Below are positions 8,379 through 17,510 of a stretch of DNA of 64,000 nt, piece by piece. Position 1 is the stretch's first letter. The number at the start of each line of letters is the position of its first letter. The DNA is taken from assembly GCA_913063325.1 (NCBI GenBank), contig CAJXYE010000001.1, positions 62,001-126,000 on the forward strand. The letters run 5' to 3'. Both the position numbers and the translations under genes were made by a program. Under the pieces are notes generated by a model, which saw nothing but the letters and a program-made list of their open reading frames with translations, was not told the DNA's origin and did no database searches. The DNA comes from an uncultured Colwellia sp. Lineage in GTDB: Bacteria > Pseudomonadota > Gammaproteobacteria > Enterobacterales > Alteromonadaceae.

Positions 8379-9149
8379 ATGCAGCAACTGCCTAAACTCA
8401 ATTTAAAAGACCAAGTATCAGCCCAAGAGTGGCAAATTCGCGTTGACTTAGCGGCATGTTATCGGTTGTTGCAAATGCACGGCTGGGATGATCTTATTCA
8501 CACCCATATCTCTGCGCGTATTCCAGGTACTGAACATATTTTGATCAATGCATTTGGTTTAGCTTTTGAAGAGATAACCGCATCAAATTTAGTTAAAATT
8601 GATATCGACGGTAATATCATTGATAAAAATAGCCCGTTTGAAATAAACCCCGCTGGTTTTACTATCCATAGTGCAGTACATGAAGTACGCCATGATGATA
8701 TCTGTGCATTACATATTCACACCAATGAAACAATTGCCGTAGCCAGCGTTGAGGAGGGCTTGTTACCCTTAAGCCAGTACTCAATGTTTGCCTTAGCATC
8801 AATGAGTTATCATGGTTATGAAGGCTTGGCTGTGAATGACGAAGAAAAGCTTAGGTTGCAAAGTGACTTAGGCGAGGCAAACTTTATGTTATTACGAAAT
8901 CATGGTGCCTTAACCATGGGCAAAACCATAGGTGATGCTTTTATGCATATGTATGATTTAACACGAGCCTGTGAAATACAGCTACAAGTTATGGCTACAG
9001 GTATGAAACCTATTTATGCCCCGCAAAGTATTATTGATGGCATTAAAGCGCAAGCTAATATTGTGCATGATGGTGAAACTGGCGGCCAAAAAGCATGGCC
9101 AGCGATGCTACGTAGAGTCCACCGCAAGTATCCCAACTTCGATCAGTAG
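8379..9149 (+). CDS. Class II aldolase/adducin-family protein
   Basis: The product has 256 residues and the full class II aldolase fold. IHTHISARIPG is near residue 46, the metal-binding histidine pair is in ALHIHTNE near residue 110, and a third histidine lies in LLRNHGALTMG. Known members are zinc-dependent fuculose- or ribulose-phosphate aldolases and epimerases, but many are of unknown activity. An enolase-superfamily sugar-acid dehydratase follows on the same strand about 210 bases later, and a lactonase-like amidohydrolase and an SDR lie convergently beyond. Aldol cleavage of a keto-deoxy sugar acid is therefore a reasonable inference, not a demonstrated role. Confidence 0.82.
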   Translation: MQQLPKLNLKDQVSAQEWQIRVDLAACYRLLQMHGWDDLIHTHISARIPGTEHILINAFGLAFEEITASNLVKIDIDGNIIDKNSPFEINPAGFTIHSAVHEVRHDDICALHIHTNETIAVASVEEGLLPLSQYSMFALASMSYHGYEGLAVNDEEKLRLQSDLGEANFMLLRNHGALTMGKTIGDAFMHMYDLTRACEIQLQVMATGMKPIYAPQSIIDGIKAQANIVHDGETGGQKAWPAMLRRVHRKYPNFDQ

Positions 9150-9362
9150 TCACGTTCTTTTTGCTGTATCGCTAAATTTATTCGTCAAATGTACTCATTG
9201 ACTAACGTCAACTCCGTGCTTTTTCCTTTAACTTGAGCGATACATAGTCAAGAAAGGTGACTACTCTTTTGTGCATAATTATAAGATTTAACAAAAATAT
9301 GAAATCGAGAGTTAGCTAAACAGATAGTTAACTTAATAAAGAATTAATTAGTCGAGAAAAAT

Positions 9363-10538
9363 ATGAAGATTACTCACGTTGAAATTTTTGATATTGAATG
9401 TCCAAAGCGAGCTGGTTGGAACCCTGTTTTTGTCCGTATACATACTGATGAAGGCATTACTGGTGTCGGTGAAGCGGGTTTAGCTTATGACTGGGGTCAT
9501 AGCGCAGCAGCAGCCATGGTTAAAGAAATTAGTGAAGCGGTATTGATTGGTTTTAACCCTTTTAATACTGAGTTGTTATGGTCGCGCATGTTACGTGAAA
9601 GCTTTTGGGGCTTAGGCGGCGGACCTGTTTTATATTCTGCGATGAGCGCTATTGATACCGCGCTGTGGGATATTAAAGGTAAAGCTTTAGGTGTGCCGGT
9701 TTACCAATTACTTGGCGGTAAAGTAAATGATAAGTTACGTACCTATGCTAGCCAATTACAGTTTGATTGGGACACTGAAATCAAAAAACTCATTGAGCCA
9801 GAGCAATATGCTGAAGCGGCATTAAAAGCTGTAGCTGAAGGTTATGATGCCGTTAAGGTTGATCCTATTGTATATAATGCAGATGGCAGCTCTTCTTTTG
9901 ATCGCACTAAATTATTTACTAAACCGCAAATGCGTTTATTTGGCAATAGATTACGTGCTATTCGTGATGCGGTAGGTGAAGATGTTGATATTATTTTTGA
10001 ATCTCATTCATTAATGGGCGCAGCCTCAGCAATACAAATGGGCAGAATTGTTGAAGAAGTTGGCTGTATGATGTACGAAGAGCCGGTTAACTATTTAAAC
10101 CCAGCAGTGCATAAGAAAGTATCTGATAACGTTAATGTACCTATTGCTGGTGGTGAGCGTTTGTATCATAGGTGGGATGTAAGACCTTACTTTGAAGATC
10201 AAAGCATTGATGTTTTACAACCTGATGTTGGCTTATGTGGTGGTTTCACTGAGTCGAAAAAGGTCTGTGATTATGCTGATGTTTACGATATTCGTATACA
10301 GGCACACGTATGTGGCGGTCCTGTTGCCACGGCAGCATCATTGCACTTAGAAACAGCTATTCCGAATTTCTTAATTCATGAGCATCATACCTATGCTACT
10401 AAAGACTGGAACAGAGAGTTGTGTTTACAAGACCCACAGCCAGTTGATGGTATCTTTCAAGTGACAGAAGTGCCGGGTATCGGCATTGAACTTAACGATG
10501 CGATTGTGAAAAAATCACCACACGTTACTGTCAAATAG
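9363..10538 (+). CDS. Enolase-superfamily sugar-acid dehydratase (DgoD-like)
   Basis: This 391-residue mandelate racemase/muconate lactonizing enzyme relative is most like D-galactonate dehydratase around GERLYHRWDV. Metal ligands can be placed at Glu213 (in FESHS), Glu239 or Glu240 (YEEPV) and Glu265 (GGERL). The histidine after the first ligand (His215) and the histidine in QAHVCGGP (His315) match the acid/base pair of DgoD. It should remove water from an aldonic acid to give a 2-keto-3-deoxy acid. The exact sugar is not readable from sequence: galactonate, fuconate and others are possible. Neighbouring aldolase, lactonase and dehydrogenase genes support a non-phosphorylating sugar oxidation route. 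Confidence 0.85.
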   Translation: MKITHVEIFDIECPKRAGWNPVFVRIHTDEGITGVGEAGLAYDWGHSAAAAMVKEISEAVLIGFNPFNTELLWSRMLRESFWGLGGGPVLYSAMSAIDTALWDIKGKALGVPVYQLLGGKVNDKLRTYASQLQFDWDTEIKKLIEPEQYAEAALKAVAEGYDAVKVDPIVYNADGSSSFDRTKLFTKPQMRLFGNRLRAIRDAVGEDVDIIFESHSLMGAASAIQMGRIVEEVGCMMYEEPVNYLNPAVHKKVSDNVNVPIAGGERLYHRWDVRPYFEDQSIDVLQPDVGLCGGFTESKKVCDYADVYDIRIQAHVCGGPVATAASLHLETAIPNFLIHEHHTYATKDWNRELCLQDPQPVDGIFQVTEVPGIGIELNDAIVKKSPHVTVK

Positions 10539-10575
10539 ATAGTTAAATAAAAAGTTAAGTAGCCAGCTTTATCTA

Positions 10576-11577
10576 CTAACGTATAGCGTTAGACAGTTGA
10601 TAAATACGAAGCGCATTGTGATAAAGCAATGCGTTTTTTTCATTTTCATTACACTGCTTTATTACCTCAGATCCAAGAATATCCAGCCAATAGTTTTCAT
10701 AGTCTTTATTGCTTAACTCATTCTCGATATTACTACTGACCTTAGTCTCTACTTTACTCCCTGGCTTATTACCTAATTTTTTACCTAGTAAACACAACGG
10801 AAAGTTACTGGCTAGCATCACTCGCTCAACTGAAAAAGTTTTAAGGCAAAAGCTTGTTATTTTCGAAAACCACGACATTTTATATTGTCGGTCTTGCATC
10901 TCCCATCCTGAACATTTAATGAATACATTCGGATACTTGGCAATTTCAGTTATATGCTGCTGCCATAAACTCCAAGCATCACGGTTAATGTCTTTAGAGG
11001 ATGCTTTAGGAGGGAAACCAGCATGATTGATGATAAAACGAAGTTGACTATTATTAGCGATGGTTTGTATTAATAACGGCATAACGTTAATCGCACTTTC
11101 ATCAGCCAATGGTAACTGCAGCTCAAAAATAAAGTCGGTCACTTCATTTAGGCTAGCGAAATTTTGCTGTGAATTTTGATTGGCTAAAATAGTATAAGCT
11201 TGCTCATCAAAAATATGGCGAGCGCCAATCAAACTTTGACACAGCTGTAACCTTTTTAAGCTTGCTTGGAAGTACTCAGGTATTGCTAATAAATCTATAC
11301 TGGCTATCGTTCTATTACTTTGACAATCCAAACTTTCGATATATTCAAGTTCGCGCCAAGGTTGAGTGTTATCAAAACCTGCTTCAATATGAATAAAGCC
11401 GGATAAATTAATTTTATTATTAACCAGCAAGGAATTATTTATTTCATCAATAGAAAAGTCCTGTTGGATAATCGACTTATCTGACCAAAAAGGCGGGTTT
11501 TGTGTTTTAAGCCAATGATAATCGCCACGTGAACGATTAAATAAATGTAGATGTGGGTCAATAATATTAACGGTCAT
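10576..11577 (-). CDS. Amidohydrolase-2 family protein, probable sugar lactone hydrolase
   Basis: This 333-residue TIM-barrel hydrolase of the COG3618 group begins with the DPHLHLF metal motif at residues 7-13 and carries IINHAGFPPK and LASNFPLC further on. Relatives open sugar lactones such as fuconolactone. It is followed by an SDR-dehydrogenase-like gene upstream on the same strand (41 bases away), so both are likely transcribed together. An SDR would make the lactone and this enzyme would hydrolyse it to the aldonate for the dehydratase encoded convergently. The pathway order is inferred from families. The insert around SKVETKVSSNIENELSNKD near residue 285 is unusually polar. Confidence 0.8.
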   Translation of the reverse strand: MTVNIIDPHLHLFNRSRGDYHWLKTQNPPFWSDKSIIQQDFSIDEINNSLLVNNKINLSGFIHIEAGFDNTQPWRELEYIESLDCQSNRTIASIDLLAIPEYFQASLKRLQLCQSLIGARHIFDEQAYTILANQNSQQNFASLNEVTDFIFELQLPLADESAINVMPLLIQTIANNSQLRFIINHAGFPPKASSKDINRDAWSLWQQHITEIAKYPNVFIKCSGWEMQDRQYKMSWFSKITSFCLKTFSVERVMLASNFPLCLLGKKLGNKPGSKVETKVSSNIENELSNKDYENYWLDILGSEVIKQCNENEKNALLYHNALRIYQLSNAIR

Positions 11578-11618
11578 AGCGCTTAACTCTTATATATTTA
11601 GTCCTTTAACAAAGAAGA

Positions 11619-12344
11619 TTACTGCGCGGTATAACCGCCATCAATCACTTGTAAACTACCCGTGATAAACTTGGCTTTATCGGAAGCTAGAAACAGTACT
11701 AACTCAGCGACTTCTTCAGGCTGACCTAAGCGTTGCAACGGCTGTAATTTAGCTTCATCTTGATGTACTTCATTTAAATCAGCACCTGATTTTTGGCAAT
11801 AGTTATCAATTGCTTGATGATACAAAGGGGTTTCAATAGTGCCAGGGCAAACGGCATTAGCACGAATATTAAAAGCGGCATAATCAAGTGCAGTTGTTTT
11901 TGCTATAGAAGCTAAGGCACTTTTACTTAAGTTATAGGCAAAGGAATTATGCTTGGCAATCAACGCTTGATCAGAAGCCATCAATAAAATTGCGCCATTA
12001 TTATTCGCTTTCATTGAGGGTAATACGGCTTTTATAGCAGCATAGGCCCCCTTAACATTAATGTTAAATACTTTATCTAAATCGGCTTCACTGGTATTTT
12101 CAATATTGGCCGAGAAATGGATACCAGCATTTGAAACTAAAACATCTATGGTATGTTGTTTAGCTATCTCATTAATTATCTCGGTAACTTGGCTAACGTT
12201 AGTCACATCACATTGGCGAAAGTCACCAACTATAGAAGGAGATAAATCTAAATTAAAGACTAGGTAATTATTATCGACAAATAATTTTACAATGCTTAAG
12301 CCAATACCTGAGCTACCACCAGTGATCACACACACTTTTTTCAT
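11619..12344 (-). CDS. Short-chain dehydrogenase/reductase, probable sugar dehydrogenase
   Basis: This 241-residue classical SDR has the cofactor motif TGGSSGIG at residues 8-15, the VSNAGIH segment near 90, the catalytic serine in LLMASDQ, and the YxxxK pair in FAYNLSKSA. An aspartate (NLDLS) after the second strand points to NAD rather than NADP. It precedes and is probably co-transcribed with the lactonase-like amidohydrolase. Oxidation of a free sugar such as L-fucose to its lactone is the likely role by context, but SDR substrates cannot be read from sequence alone. Confidence 0.82.
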   Translation of the reverse strand: MKKVCVITGGSSGIGLSIVKLFVDNNYLVFNLDLSPSIVGDFRQCDVTNVSQVTEIINEIAKQHTIDVLVSNAGIHFSANIENTSEADLDKVFNINVKGAYAAIKAVLPSMKANNNGAILLMASDQALIAKHNSFAYNLSKSALASIAKTTALDYAAFNIRANAVCPGTIETPLYHQAIDNYCQKSGADLNEVHQDEAKLQPLQRLGQPEEVAELVLFLASDKAKFITGSLQVIDGGYTAQ

Positions 12345-12504
12345 TTAATTTACCCAATTAACGTAATTATAATAAATGATACCTGTAAGCTTAGTTAACT
12401 TCCATAAAGTTCAGCTTCATTATGATTCGCTCCAATGACTTCTTTGTATAGTTTGAATGATAATGAGTATATAATATTGGCAATTAGATTAATGAGGTTT
12501 ATCC

Positions 12505-12975
12505 ATGAAAGCTTGTGGCGTAGAAATTAAAAGTAATGATGCAATAATTTGTATCATGTCAAAAGAAAACAACTTGTATGACATCCCGCATACCCGTGTA
12601 CAAAAAATTAGTCTTGATAACGCTGGCGATGCAGAAGAAGTCAAAAAGTTTCAATTTACTTTTGCCAAGTTGATGGAAGATTACCAAGTTACTCATGTAC
12701 AAATTAAAGGTCGAGCTTTAAAAGGGAAATTTTCCGGCGGACCTATTGGTTTTAAAATTGAAGCAGCAATTCAATTGATCAGCGATTTAGACGTTGAAAT
12801 ATTGTCAGGTAGTTTTATTAAGAAAGAACTATCAAAAAGTCAAATTGATATAGATTTTCGTGATACTGGTTTAAAGCAATATCAAGAAGAAGCGTTTACC
12901 ACTGTATTTGCTTATTTAGAGTCTCAAAATAATGCTTATAGAGTACCAACTGAAAATAATAATCAAGCTGATTAA
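12505..12975 (+). CDS. DUF3010 family protein
   Basis: This 156-residue protein matches the DUF3010 family of Vibrio, Shewanella and relatives. It shows the typical start MKACGVEIKSNDAIICIMS, a central KFQFTFAKLMEDY and the GKFSGGPIGFKIEAAIQLI segment. It has no signal peptide and no membrane segment. The function of the family is unknown; the fold recalls RNase H-like nuclease domains, but I see no proof of activity. The gene is single, with an ATGAGG-type site before the start and a strong terminator downstream at 13054-13088. Confidence 0.85.
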   Translation: MKACGVEIKSNDAIICIMSKENNLYDIPHTRVQKISLDNAGDAEEVKKFQFTFAKLMEDYQVTHVQIKGRALKGKFSGGPIGFKIEAAIQLISDLDVEILSGSFIKKELSKSQIDIDFRDTGLKQYQEEAFTTVFAYLESQNNAYRVPTENNNQAD

Positions 12976-13053
12976 ATATTATCGAGCTGTAATTCGTTTA
13001 CACTTGAAGTAACTCACTTTCAAAGTGAGTACTGATAAAAATATGTTGAATAT

Positions 13054-13088
13054 AAAAGCTTAGTGATTAAAGTCACTAAGCTTTTTTT
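13054..13088 (+). terminator. Rho-independent terminator after the DUF3010 gene
   Basis: AAAAGCTTAGTGA and TCACTAAGCTTTT form a perfect 13-base stem followed by a T run. A second small palindrome (CACTTTCAAAGTG, about 13017-13029) lies just before it. Confidence 0.85.
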
Positions 13089-13247
13089 ATTATATACATA
13101 GCTAATAACGATACATTTAGTTATTAGCAGGTAACTACTTTATCTATGATAGAGCTAGGCTTTCCTAAGGTTGATAGTATAAAACAATGGGCTACGTGTA
13201 ACTGTATGGAGATGAGCAACTAATTGTCTTAAGCCATTAGTTACTTC
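13089..13247 (+). other. Gap between two terminators, possible small RNA
   Basis: About 160 bases lie between the DUF3010 terminator and a second perfect terminator at 13248-13275, with no recognised gene in between. A 25-codon frame (13146-13223) exists but has no convincing ribosome binding site. A terminator that ends no known gene is a common sign of a small RNA. I see no clear promoter and give low confidence. Confidence 0.3.
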
Positions 13248-13275
13248 AAAAGGAACGAAATTCGTTCCTTTTTTT
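13248..13275 (+). terminator. Orphan Rho-independent terminator
   Basis: AAAGGAACGAA and TTCGTTCCTTT form a perfect 11-base stem with a one-base centre and a following T run. It sits 115 bases before the acyl-CoA dehydrogenase and more than 150 bases after the previous terminator. Confidence 0.8.
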
Positions 13276-13313
13276 ATTTCTGCTATTTAAAAACTGTTCA
13301 TAACATGATTTAA

Positions 13314-13329
13314 TCAAACACTTGTTTGA
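13314..13329 (+). promoter_or_regulatory. PsrA-type operator upstream of the acyl-CoA dehydrogenase
   Basis: TCAAACACTTGTTTGA is a perfect palindrome of the form CAAAC-N4-GTTTG, which is the recognition pattern known for the fatty-acid-responsive TetR regulator PsrA in Pseudomonas and Shewanella. It lies about 60 bases before the gene start. A very similar site occurs at 63817-63834. Confidence 0.65.
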
Positions 13330-13390
13330 AAGTGTAGACGTCAGACCAGTTTGTCTTATCAAACCAAAAAATTAACCATTGGAGAATGTC

Positions 13391-15187
13391 ATGCCAGAGT
13401 ACAAAGCACCGATCAGAGATATTAAGTTTGTTATGCAAGAGTTGTTTGATTGCGATAATCATTATCAAAAATTAGGTTATGAAGACGCTAGTTTAGATAT
13501 GGTTGATGCAATTATCAACGAGGCGGCAAAATTCACTGAGCAAGTTATTGCCCCTATCAATCAAAGTGGCGATGAACAAGGCTGTACTTGGAATGATGGT
13601 GAGGTTACAACACCTGACGGCTTTAAAGAAGCTTATCAGCAATATGTTGAAGGCGGCTGGCCAACATTAGCGCAAAATGTAGACTTTGGTGGACAAGGTT
13701 TACCACATTCACTCAATACCGCAATTACAGAGCTTTTCTCTAGTGCTAATCATAGCTTTGCTATGTACCCAGGTTTAAGTCATGGCGCGTTAGCGACCAT
13801 TGAAGCTCATGGCAGTGAGCAACAAAAAAATCAGTTTATACCTAAGTTAGTTGAAGGTAGTTGGACTGGCACAATGTGCTTAACTGAAGCACATTGTGGT
13901 ACAGATTTAGGCATGTTGCGCACTAAAGCCGAGTTAAATGATGACGGTAGTTACTCGTTAACAGGCTCAAAAATATTTATTTCTGCAGGTGAACATGATT
14001 TATCCGACAATATTGTCCATATTGTTATCGCAAGGATCCCAGGCTCTCCACAAGGCAGCAAAGGTATTTCGCTATTCATAGTGCCTAAATTTAATATTAC
14101 CGATGATGGTGCTATTAGTGATCGTAATGCCGTTTCTTGTGGTTCAATTGAACATAAGATGGGTATCAATGCTAATGCAACGTGTGTGATCAATTTTGAT
14201 GGCGCTAAAGGCTATTTAATTGGTGAAATAAACCGCGGTTTAAATTGCATGTTTACCTTTATGAATGTTGCCCGTTTAGGTGTGGCTACTGAAGGCGTTG
14301 CAGCAGCAGAAGCATCTTTTCAAGGCGCATTAGCTTATGCAAAAGATAGACTACAGATGCGCTCTTTATCAGGCGTAAAGAACCCTGACGGCCCAGCAGA
14401 TGCAATCATAGTGCACCCAGATGTTCGTCGTATGCTGTTAACACAAAAATCTATTGCAGAAGGTGGTCGAGCACTCATTGCCTATTTAGCGCAGTTAGTT
14501 GATATCGGTCATGCTAGTACCTGTGAAGAAGAAAAAGCTGCAGCAGAAACAAAACTCGCTTTATTAACACCTATTGCCAAAGCTTTCCTTACTGAATTAG
14601 GTTTAGAGTGTACTAGCCATGGCGTACAAGTTTTTGGTGGTCACGGCTTCATTAAAGAGTGGGGCATGGAACAGCTAATGCGCGATACTAAAATTAGTTG
14701 TTTATATGAAGGCACTACGGGTATTCAAGCCTTAGATTTATTGGCTCGAAAAATATTAGGCTCTAAAGGTAAAATCCTTAAAGCGTTTGGTAGTGAAGTA
14801 ACCAAGTTTTGTTTAGAGAATGCTGAAGACGACGCTATGCAAGAGTTCATCCAACCAATTATGAGCTTTGGTGGCGATTGGCAAAAAATGACAGAAAAAG
14901 TCGGTGAAAAGGCGATGCAAAATCCAGACGAGATTGGTGCAGCCTCGGTTGATTATTTGATGTACTCAGGTTATTTAACGCTGGCGTATTTCTGGGCAAA
15001 AATGGCGAAAGTTGCACAAGATAAACTTAGCCAGGGCACTGATGAAGAAGCCTTTTATCAAGCGAAGATTAAAACAGCACGTTTTTACTTTCAACGTATA
15101 TTACCTAGAGCGAAAGGGCATGCCGCTTGTGTTGAAAATGGTGGTGAATCAATGATGGCACTTGATGCTGACGATTTTTCTTTCTAA
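13391..15187 (+). CDS. Acyl-CoA dehydrogenase with C-terminal extension (DmdC/FadE-like)
   Basis: This 598-residue FAD enzyme is longer than the usual 380-residue acyl-CoA dehydrogenases and carries the C-terminal extension seen in DmdC-like and long-chain family members. Visible are MCLTEAHCGTDLG for flavin and substrate binding, GGHGFIKEWGMEQLMRD, and the catalytic-base region CLYEGTTGIQALDL. It would oxidise acyl-CoA to the 2-enoyl-CoA in fatty acid or methylthiopropionate-type catabolism. I chose the ATG at 13391 because a GGAG site lies six bases upstream; an in-frame TTG at 13379 lacks one. The PsrA-type operator in front suggests induction by fatty acids and makes a beta-oxidation role the more likely one. 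Confidence 0.88.
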   Translation: MPEYKAPIRDIKFVMQELFDCDNHYQKLGYEDASLDMVDAIINEAAKFTEQVIAPINQSGDEQGCTWNDGEVTTPDGFKEAYQQYVEGGWPTLAQNVDFGGQGLPHSLNTAITELFSSANHSFAMYPGLSHGALATIEAHGSEQQKNQFIPKLVEGSWTGTMCLTEAHCGTDLGMLRTKAELNDDGSYSLTGSKIFISAGEHDLSDNIVHIVIARIPGSPQGSKGISLFIVPKFNITDDGAISDRNAVSCGSIEHKMGINANATCVINFDGAKGYLIGEINRGLNCMFTFMNVARLGVATEGVAAAEASFQGALAYAKDRLQMRSLSGVKNPDGPADAIIVHPDVRRMLLTQKSIAEGGRALIAYLAQLVDIGHASTCEEEKAAAETKLALLTPIAKAFLTELGLECTSHGVQVFGGHGFIKEWGMEQLMRDTKISCLYEGTTGIQALDLLARKILGSKGKILKAFGSEVTKFCLENAEDDAMQEFIQPIMSFGGDWQKMTEKVGEKAMQNPDEIGAASVDYLMYSGYLTLAYFWAKMAKVAQDKLSQGTDEEAFYQAKIKTARFYFQRILPRAKGHAACVENGGESMMALDADDFSF

Positions 15188-15240
15188 GTACTTTCTTCCT
15201 AAGTATTAAGTCTGATTAGTTTTCGCTGTCTAATTAATAT

Positions 15241-15277
15241 AAAGGCGCTTATCGAATAATTCGATAAGCGCCTTTTT
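15241..15277. terminator. Bidirectional terminator between convergent genes
   Basis: AAAGGCGCTTATCGAA and TTCGATAAGCGCCTTT form a perfect 16-base stem with a T run, serving the acyl-CoA dehydrogenase and possibly also the convergent peptidase. Confidence 0.88.
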
Positions 15278-15312
15278 GTTTATACAATCTTGTTTAAAAT
15301 GTATTTAGACCA

Positions 15313-17007
15313 TTAAAGACCTAATACTTGTTTACCTTGCTTGAACACTATATCTACAGGAATACTAGCCGCTTCTAAGCGGGCTAAATCAGCAGCAAGT
15401 GTTTCACCAATAACGCCACTCTCTTTCACTAAACTATCAACACCTTGATAATCACCATTACCTTGTAATGTTAGGATCAGTTTAGATAATGAGTCTATTG
15501 AAGCGGTCATTTTATCAACATTAATGCTATATAAACCTTGCTCATTACGTGTGAATGCACCGTTTTCTTGGAAGTAATTAAAACGTACCATGTTGGCTTT
15601 ACCGTGTGCTGAACTTGCGCCAAAACGAATTGAGCGGAAAATTCCAGCCATAAAGGTGGTGTAATAATCTTCTAAGGTACCGTCAGTGATTGCGCCTTTA
15701 TCAAGTAACTGGCGAATCATATATAAACCAAGAATATCAGCTTTGCCTTCTTCTAGTGCAGAGGCATGCTCTTTTAATGCTTGGCGAACGGGACCTAGAC
15801 CATTAAGGGTGTTTTTAATGCCTAGGCCATGAGCAACTTCATGAAACATAGTATTAGCGAAGAAACCAGTGAAGGTTACGTTTTTACGTTGTTCAGGCAC
15901 AATTAGCGTATCAGCAATAGGTAACATAATGGCATCAAACTTTGCACGCATGGCATTTTTCAACTGTAAGCGTCTAGTGCCTTTTTTAAGCTGTACTTCC
16001 TCATCATTGGGTAAGTTAATTGCAATCGTTTTACTACCCGCATTTGAGTGACCGGCATAATAAATAACGTCATAGGCATTTAGGTCAGCATCAGATCCTG
16101 GTACTTCAGCTTTATATTTCTTGGCTACCGGTAGGCCTTTTTGTAACTCAGGTAAAAATTGTGCGTATTTAGCCAACTTTTCACTCCAACTTTGATCCTT
16201 AATTAATACATAAGATTCAAAAGCTGCACGATAGCCATAGAGTTGGTCTTCATAGCTCTCTATAGGACCAATAACCACATCAATAGGGTTATTCTTCATA
16301 TCCATCCAAACAAAGTCTGATGCTTGGTATTCATCCGTACGCAATGCTTGTGCGCGCATCGTTAAATAATTAGAAAATTCTTTATCATCGGCAAATTTTG
16401 ATGCTTCATCAAGAATTGCCGCTGCGCGGTTCATTTTGTCATGATAAATTTCAGAGTAAGACACGCTCATTAACTTGCCTTCATTATCACGACGAACAAC
16501 AGAGTAAAGACCCTTTTTATCGCTAAAGTCACTTTGCTCAAATTCAGCTTTAGTCATATCTGCTGGATAAAACTCAGCACCATGAGCTTTTGCTTTAGTT
16601 TGCGTTAAAAATATCTTATCACCATCAAGACGGTCCCAAGGACCATAGTTTATTTCAGCAAAACGTCTTACATTCTCATCACTAATACTGGCTAAAAAGC
16701 TTTCTTTATCTTGCGAGTAAGCTTGCAGCCAAAACAAATCGTCCATAATTTTAGAGGCGTCAATGAGCAGGACTAACATCTGTTTTTGATTAGCTGATAA
16801 ATGACTTAAATCAGCGGTAAGCGTCACTTCTTTGTATATATTTAAACGGCTTTCAAAACCAGCGAGTAGTTCGGGTTGGCTTGCTTGTAGATGTTTTTCA
16901 CTATCTTTGCTTACAGAGCTATTTTCTGAGGTATTGTTACACGCTGTTAATGTGGCACTCGCAAGTAACACTACCGCGGCTATTTTTGTTAGTTTTAATG
17001 CTTTCAT
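15313..17007 (-). CDS. M49-like (dipeptidyl-peptidase III type) metallopeptidase, lipoprotein
   Basis: The product has 564 residues and begins with a signal peptide ending in the lipobox TLTAC, so it is membrane anchored. Around residue 390 it has TMFHEVAHGLGIKNT and about 35 residues later EEGKADILGLY. This pairing of zinc motif and Glu-Glu-x-x-x-Asp helix is that of family M49. Classic DPP III enzymes have HExxxH, whereas here the motif reads HEVAH (HExxH), one residue shorter, as in several bacterial relatives. The likely role is peptide trimming in the periplasm. It stands alone between the acyl-CoA dehydrogenase and rpsT, and the reading frame is intact. Confidence 0.78.
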   Translation of the reverse strand: MKALKLTKIAAVVLLASATLTACNNTSENSSVSKDSEKHLQASQPELLAGFESRLNIYKEVTLTADLSHLSANQKQMLVLLIDASKIMDDLFWLQAYSQDKESFLASISDENVRRFAEINYGPWDRLDGDKIFLTQTKAKAHGAEFYPADMTKAEFEQSDFSDKKGLYSVVRRDNEGKLMSVSYSEIYHDKMNRAAAILDEASKFADDKEFSNYLTMRAQALRTDEYQASDFVWMDMKNNPIDVVIGPIESYEDQLYGYRAAFESYVLIKDQSWSEKLAKYAQFLPELQKGLPVAKKYKAEVPGSDADLNAYDVIYYAGHSNAGSKTIAINLPNDEEVQLKKGTRRLQLKNAMRAKFDAIMLPIADTLIVPEQRKNVTFTGFFANTMFHEVAHGLGIKNTLNGLGPVRQALKEHASALEEGKADILGLYMIRQLLDKGAITDGTLEDYYTTFMAGIFRSIRFGASSAHGKANMVRFNYFQENGAFTRNEQGLYSINVDKMTASIDSLSKLILTLQGNGDYQGVDSLVKESGVIGETLAADLARLEAASIPVDIVFKQGKQVLGL

Positions 17008-17162
17008 AGGGTATCTCTATAGATAAGTTGCCTAGAGACTAAGAAAAAACATGCTCAAGTGCAATAGCAGGTAGTAAGAAAAGTTGATGAGTACTGTAAA
17101 GAAAATAATTTGTTCTAAGCAAGTGATAAATAGTGGAATATGGCTATAAAAAATGGGCATAA

Positions 17163-17186
17163 AAAAACCGACAAAAGTCGGTTTTT
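17163..17186 (-). terminator. Rho-independent terminator of rpsT
   Basis: On the reverse strand AAAAACCGAC and GTCGGTTTTT form a ten-base stem around AAAA-type loop bases with a T run, 63 bases past the rpsT stop. Confidence 0.8.
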
Positions 17187-17249
17187 AAATGATTCACATA
17201 GAAAACTACATGAAGATCATTTCATAAAAGAATACAGTGAAAGCAAAAA

Positions 17250-17510
17250 TTAAAGTGCTTTGATTGCTGCATTCAAACGGCTCTTAGAACGAGCTGCTTT
17301 GTTTTTATGAATAAGACCTTTACTTGCGTAACGATCTAAAATTGGTGTAGCAGCAGCAAATTCTTTTGTTGCTACTTCTTTGTCACCAGATTCAATTGCT
17401 GCTAATACTTTTTTAAGTAAAGTACGCATCATTGAACGACGACTTGCATTGTGTTGACGGCGCTTTTCAGATTGTCCTGCGCGCTTCTTAGCTTGCTTTG
17501 AGTTAGCCAA
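17250..17510 (-). CDS. rpsT: 30S ribosomal protein S20
   Basis: This 86-residue, strongly basic protein begins [20 protein letters not shown] and contains [12 protein letters not shown] near the end, both diagnostic of S20. It binds 16S rRNA early in 30S assembly. It is encoded divergently from murJ, an arrangement conserved in gammaproteobacteria. An AGGAGATCACC-type ribosome binding site precedes the ATG, and the leader of about 300 bases between the two divergent genes contains no other gene. In E. coli this protein represses its own translation; I cannot see that here directly. Confidence 0.97.
   Translation of the reverse strand: MANSKQAKKRAGQSEKRRQHNASRRSMMRTLLKKVLAAIESGDKEVATKEFAAATPILDRYASKGLIHKNKAARSKSRLNAAIKAL

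Noticed and set aside
13146-13223. 25-codon frame between the two terminators
   Set aside because: There is no convincing ribosome binding site and the length is too short to judge; a small RNA explains the second terminator equally well.
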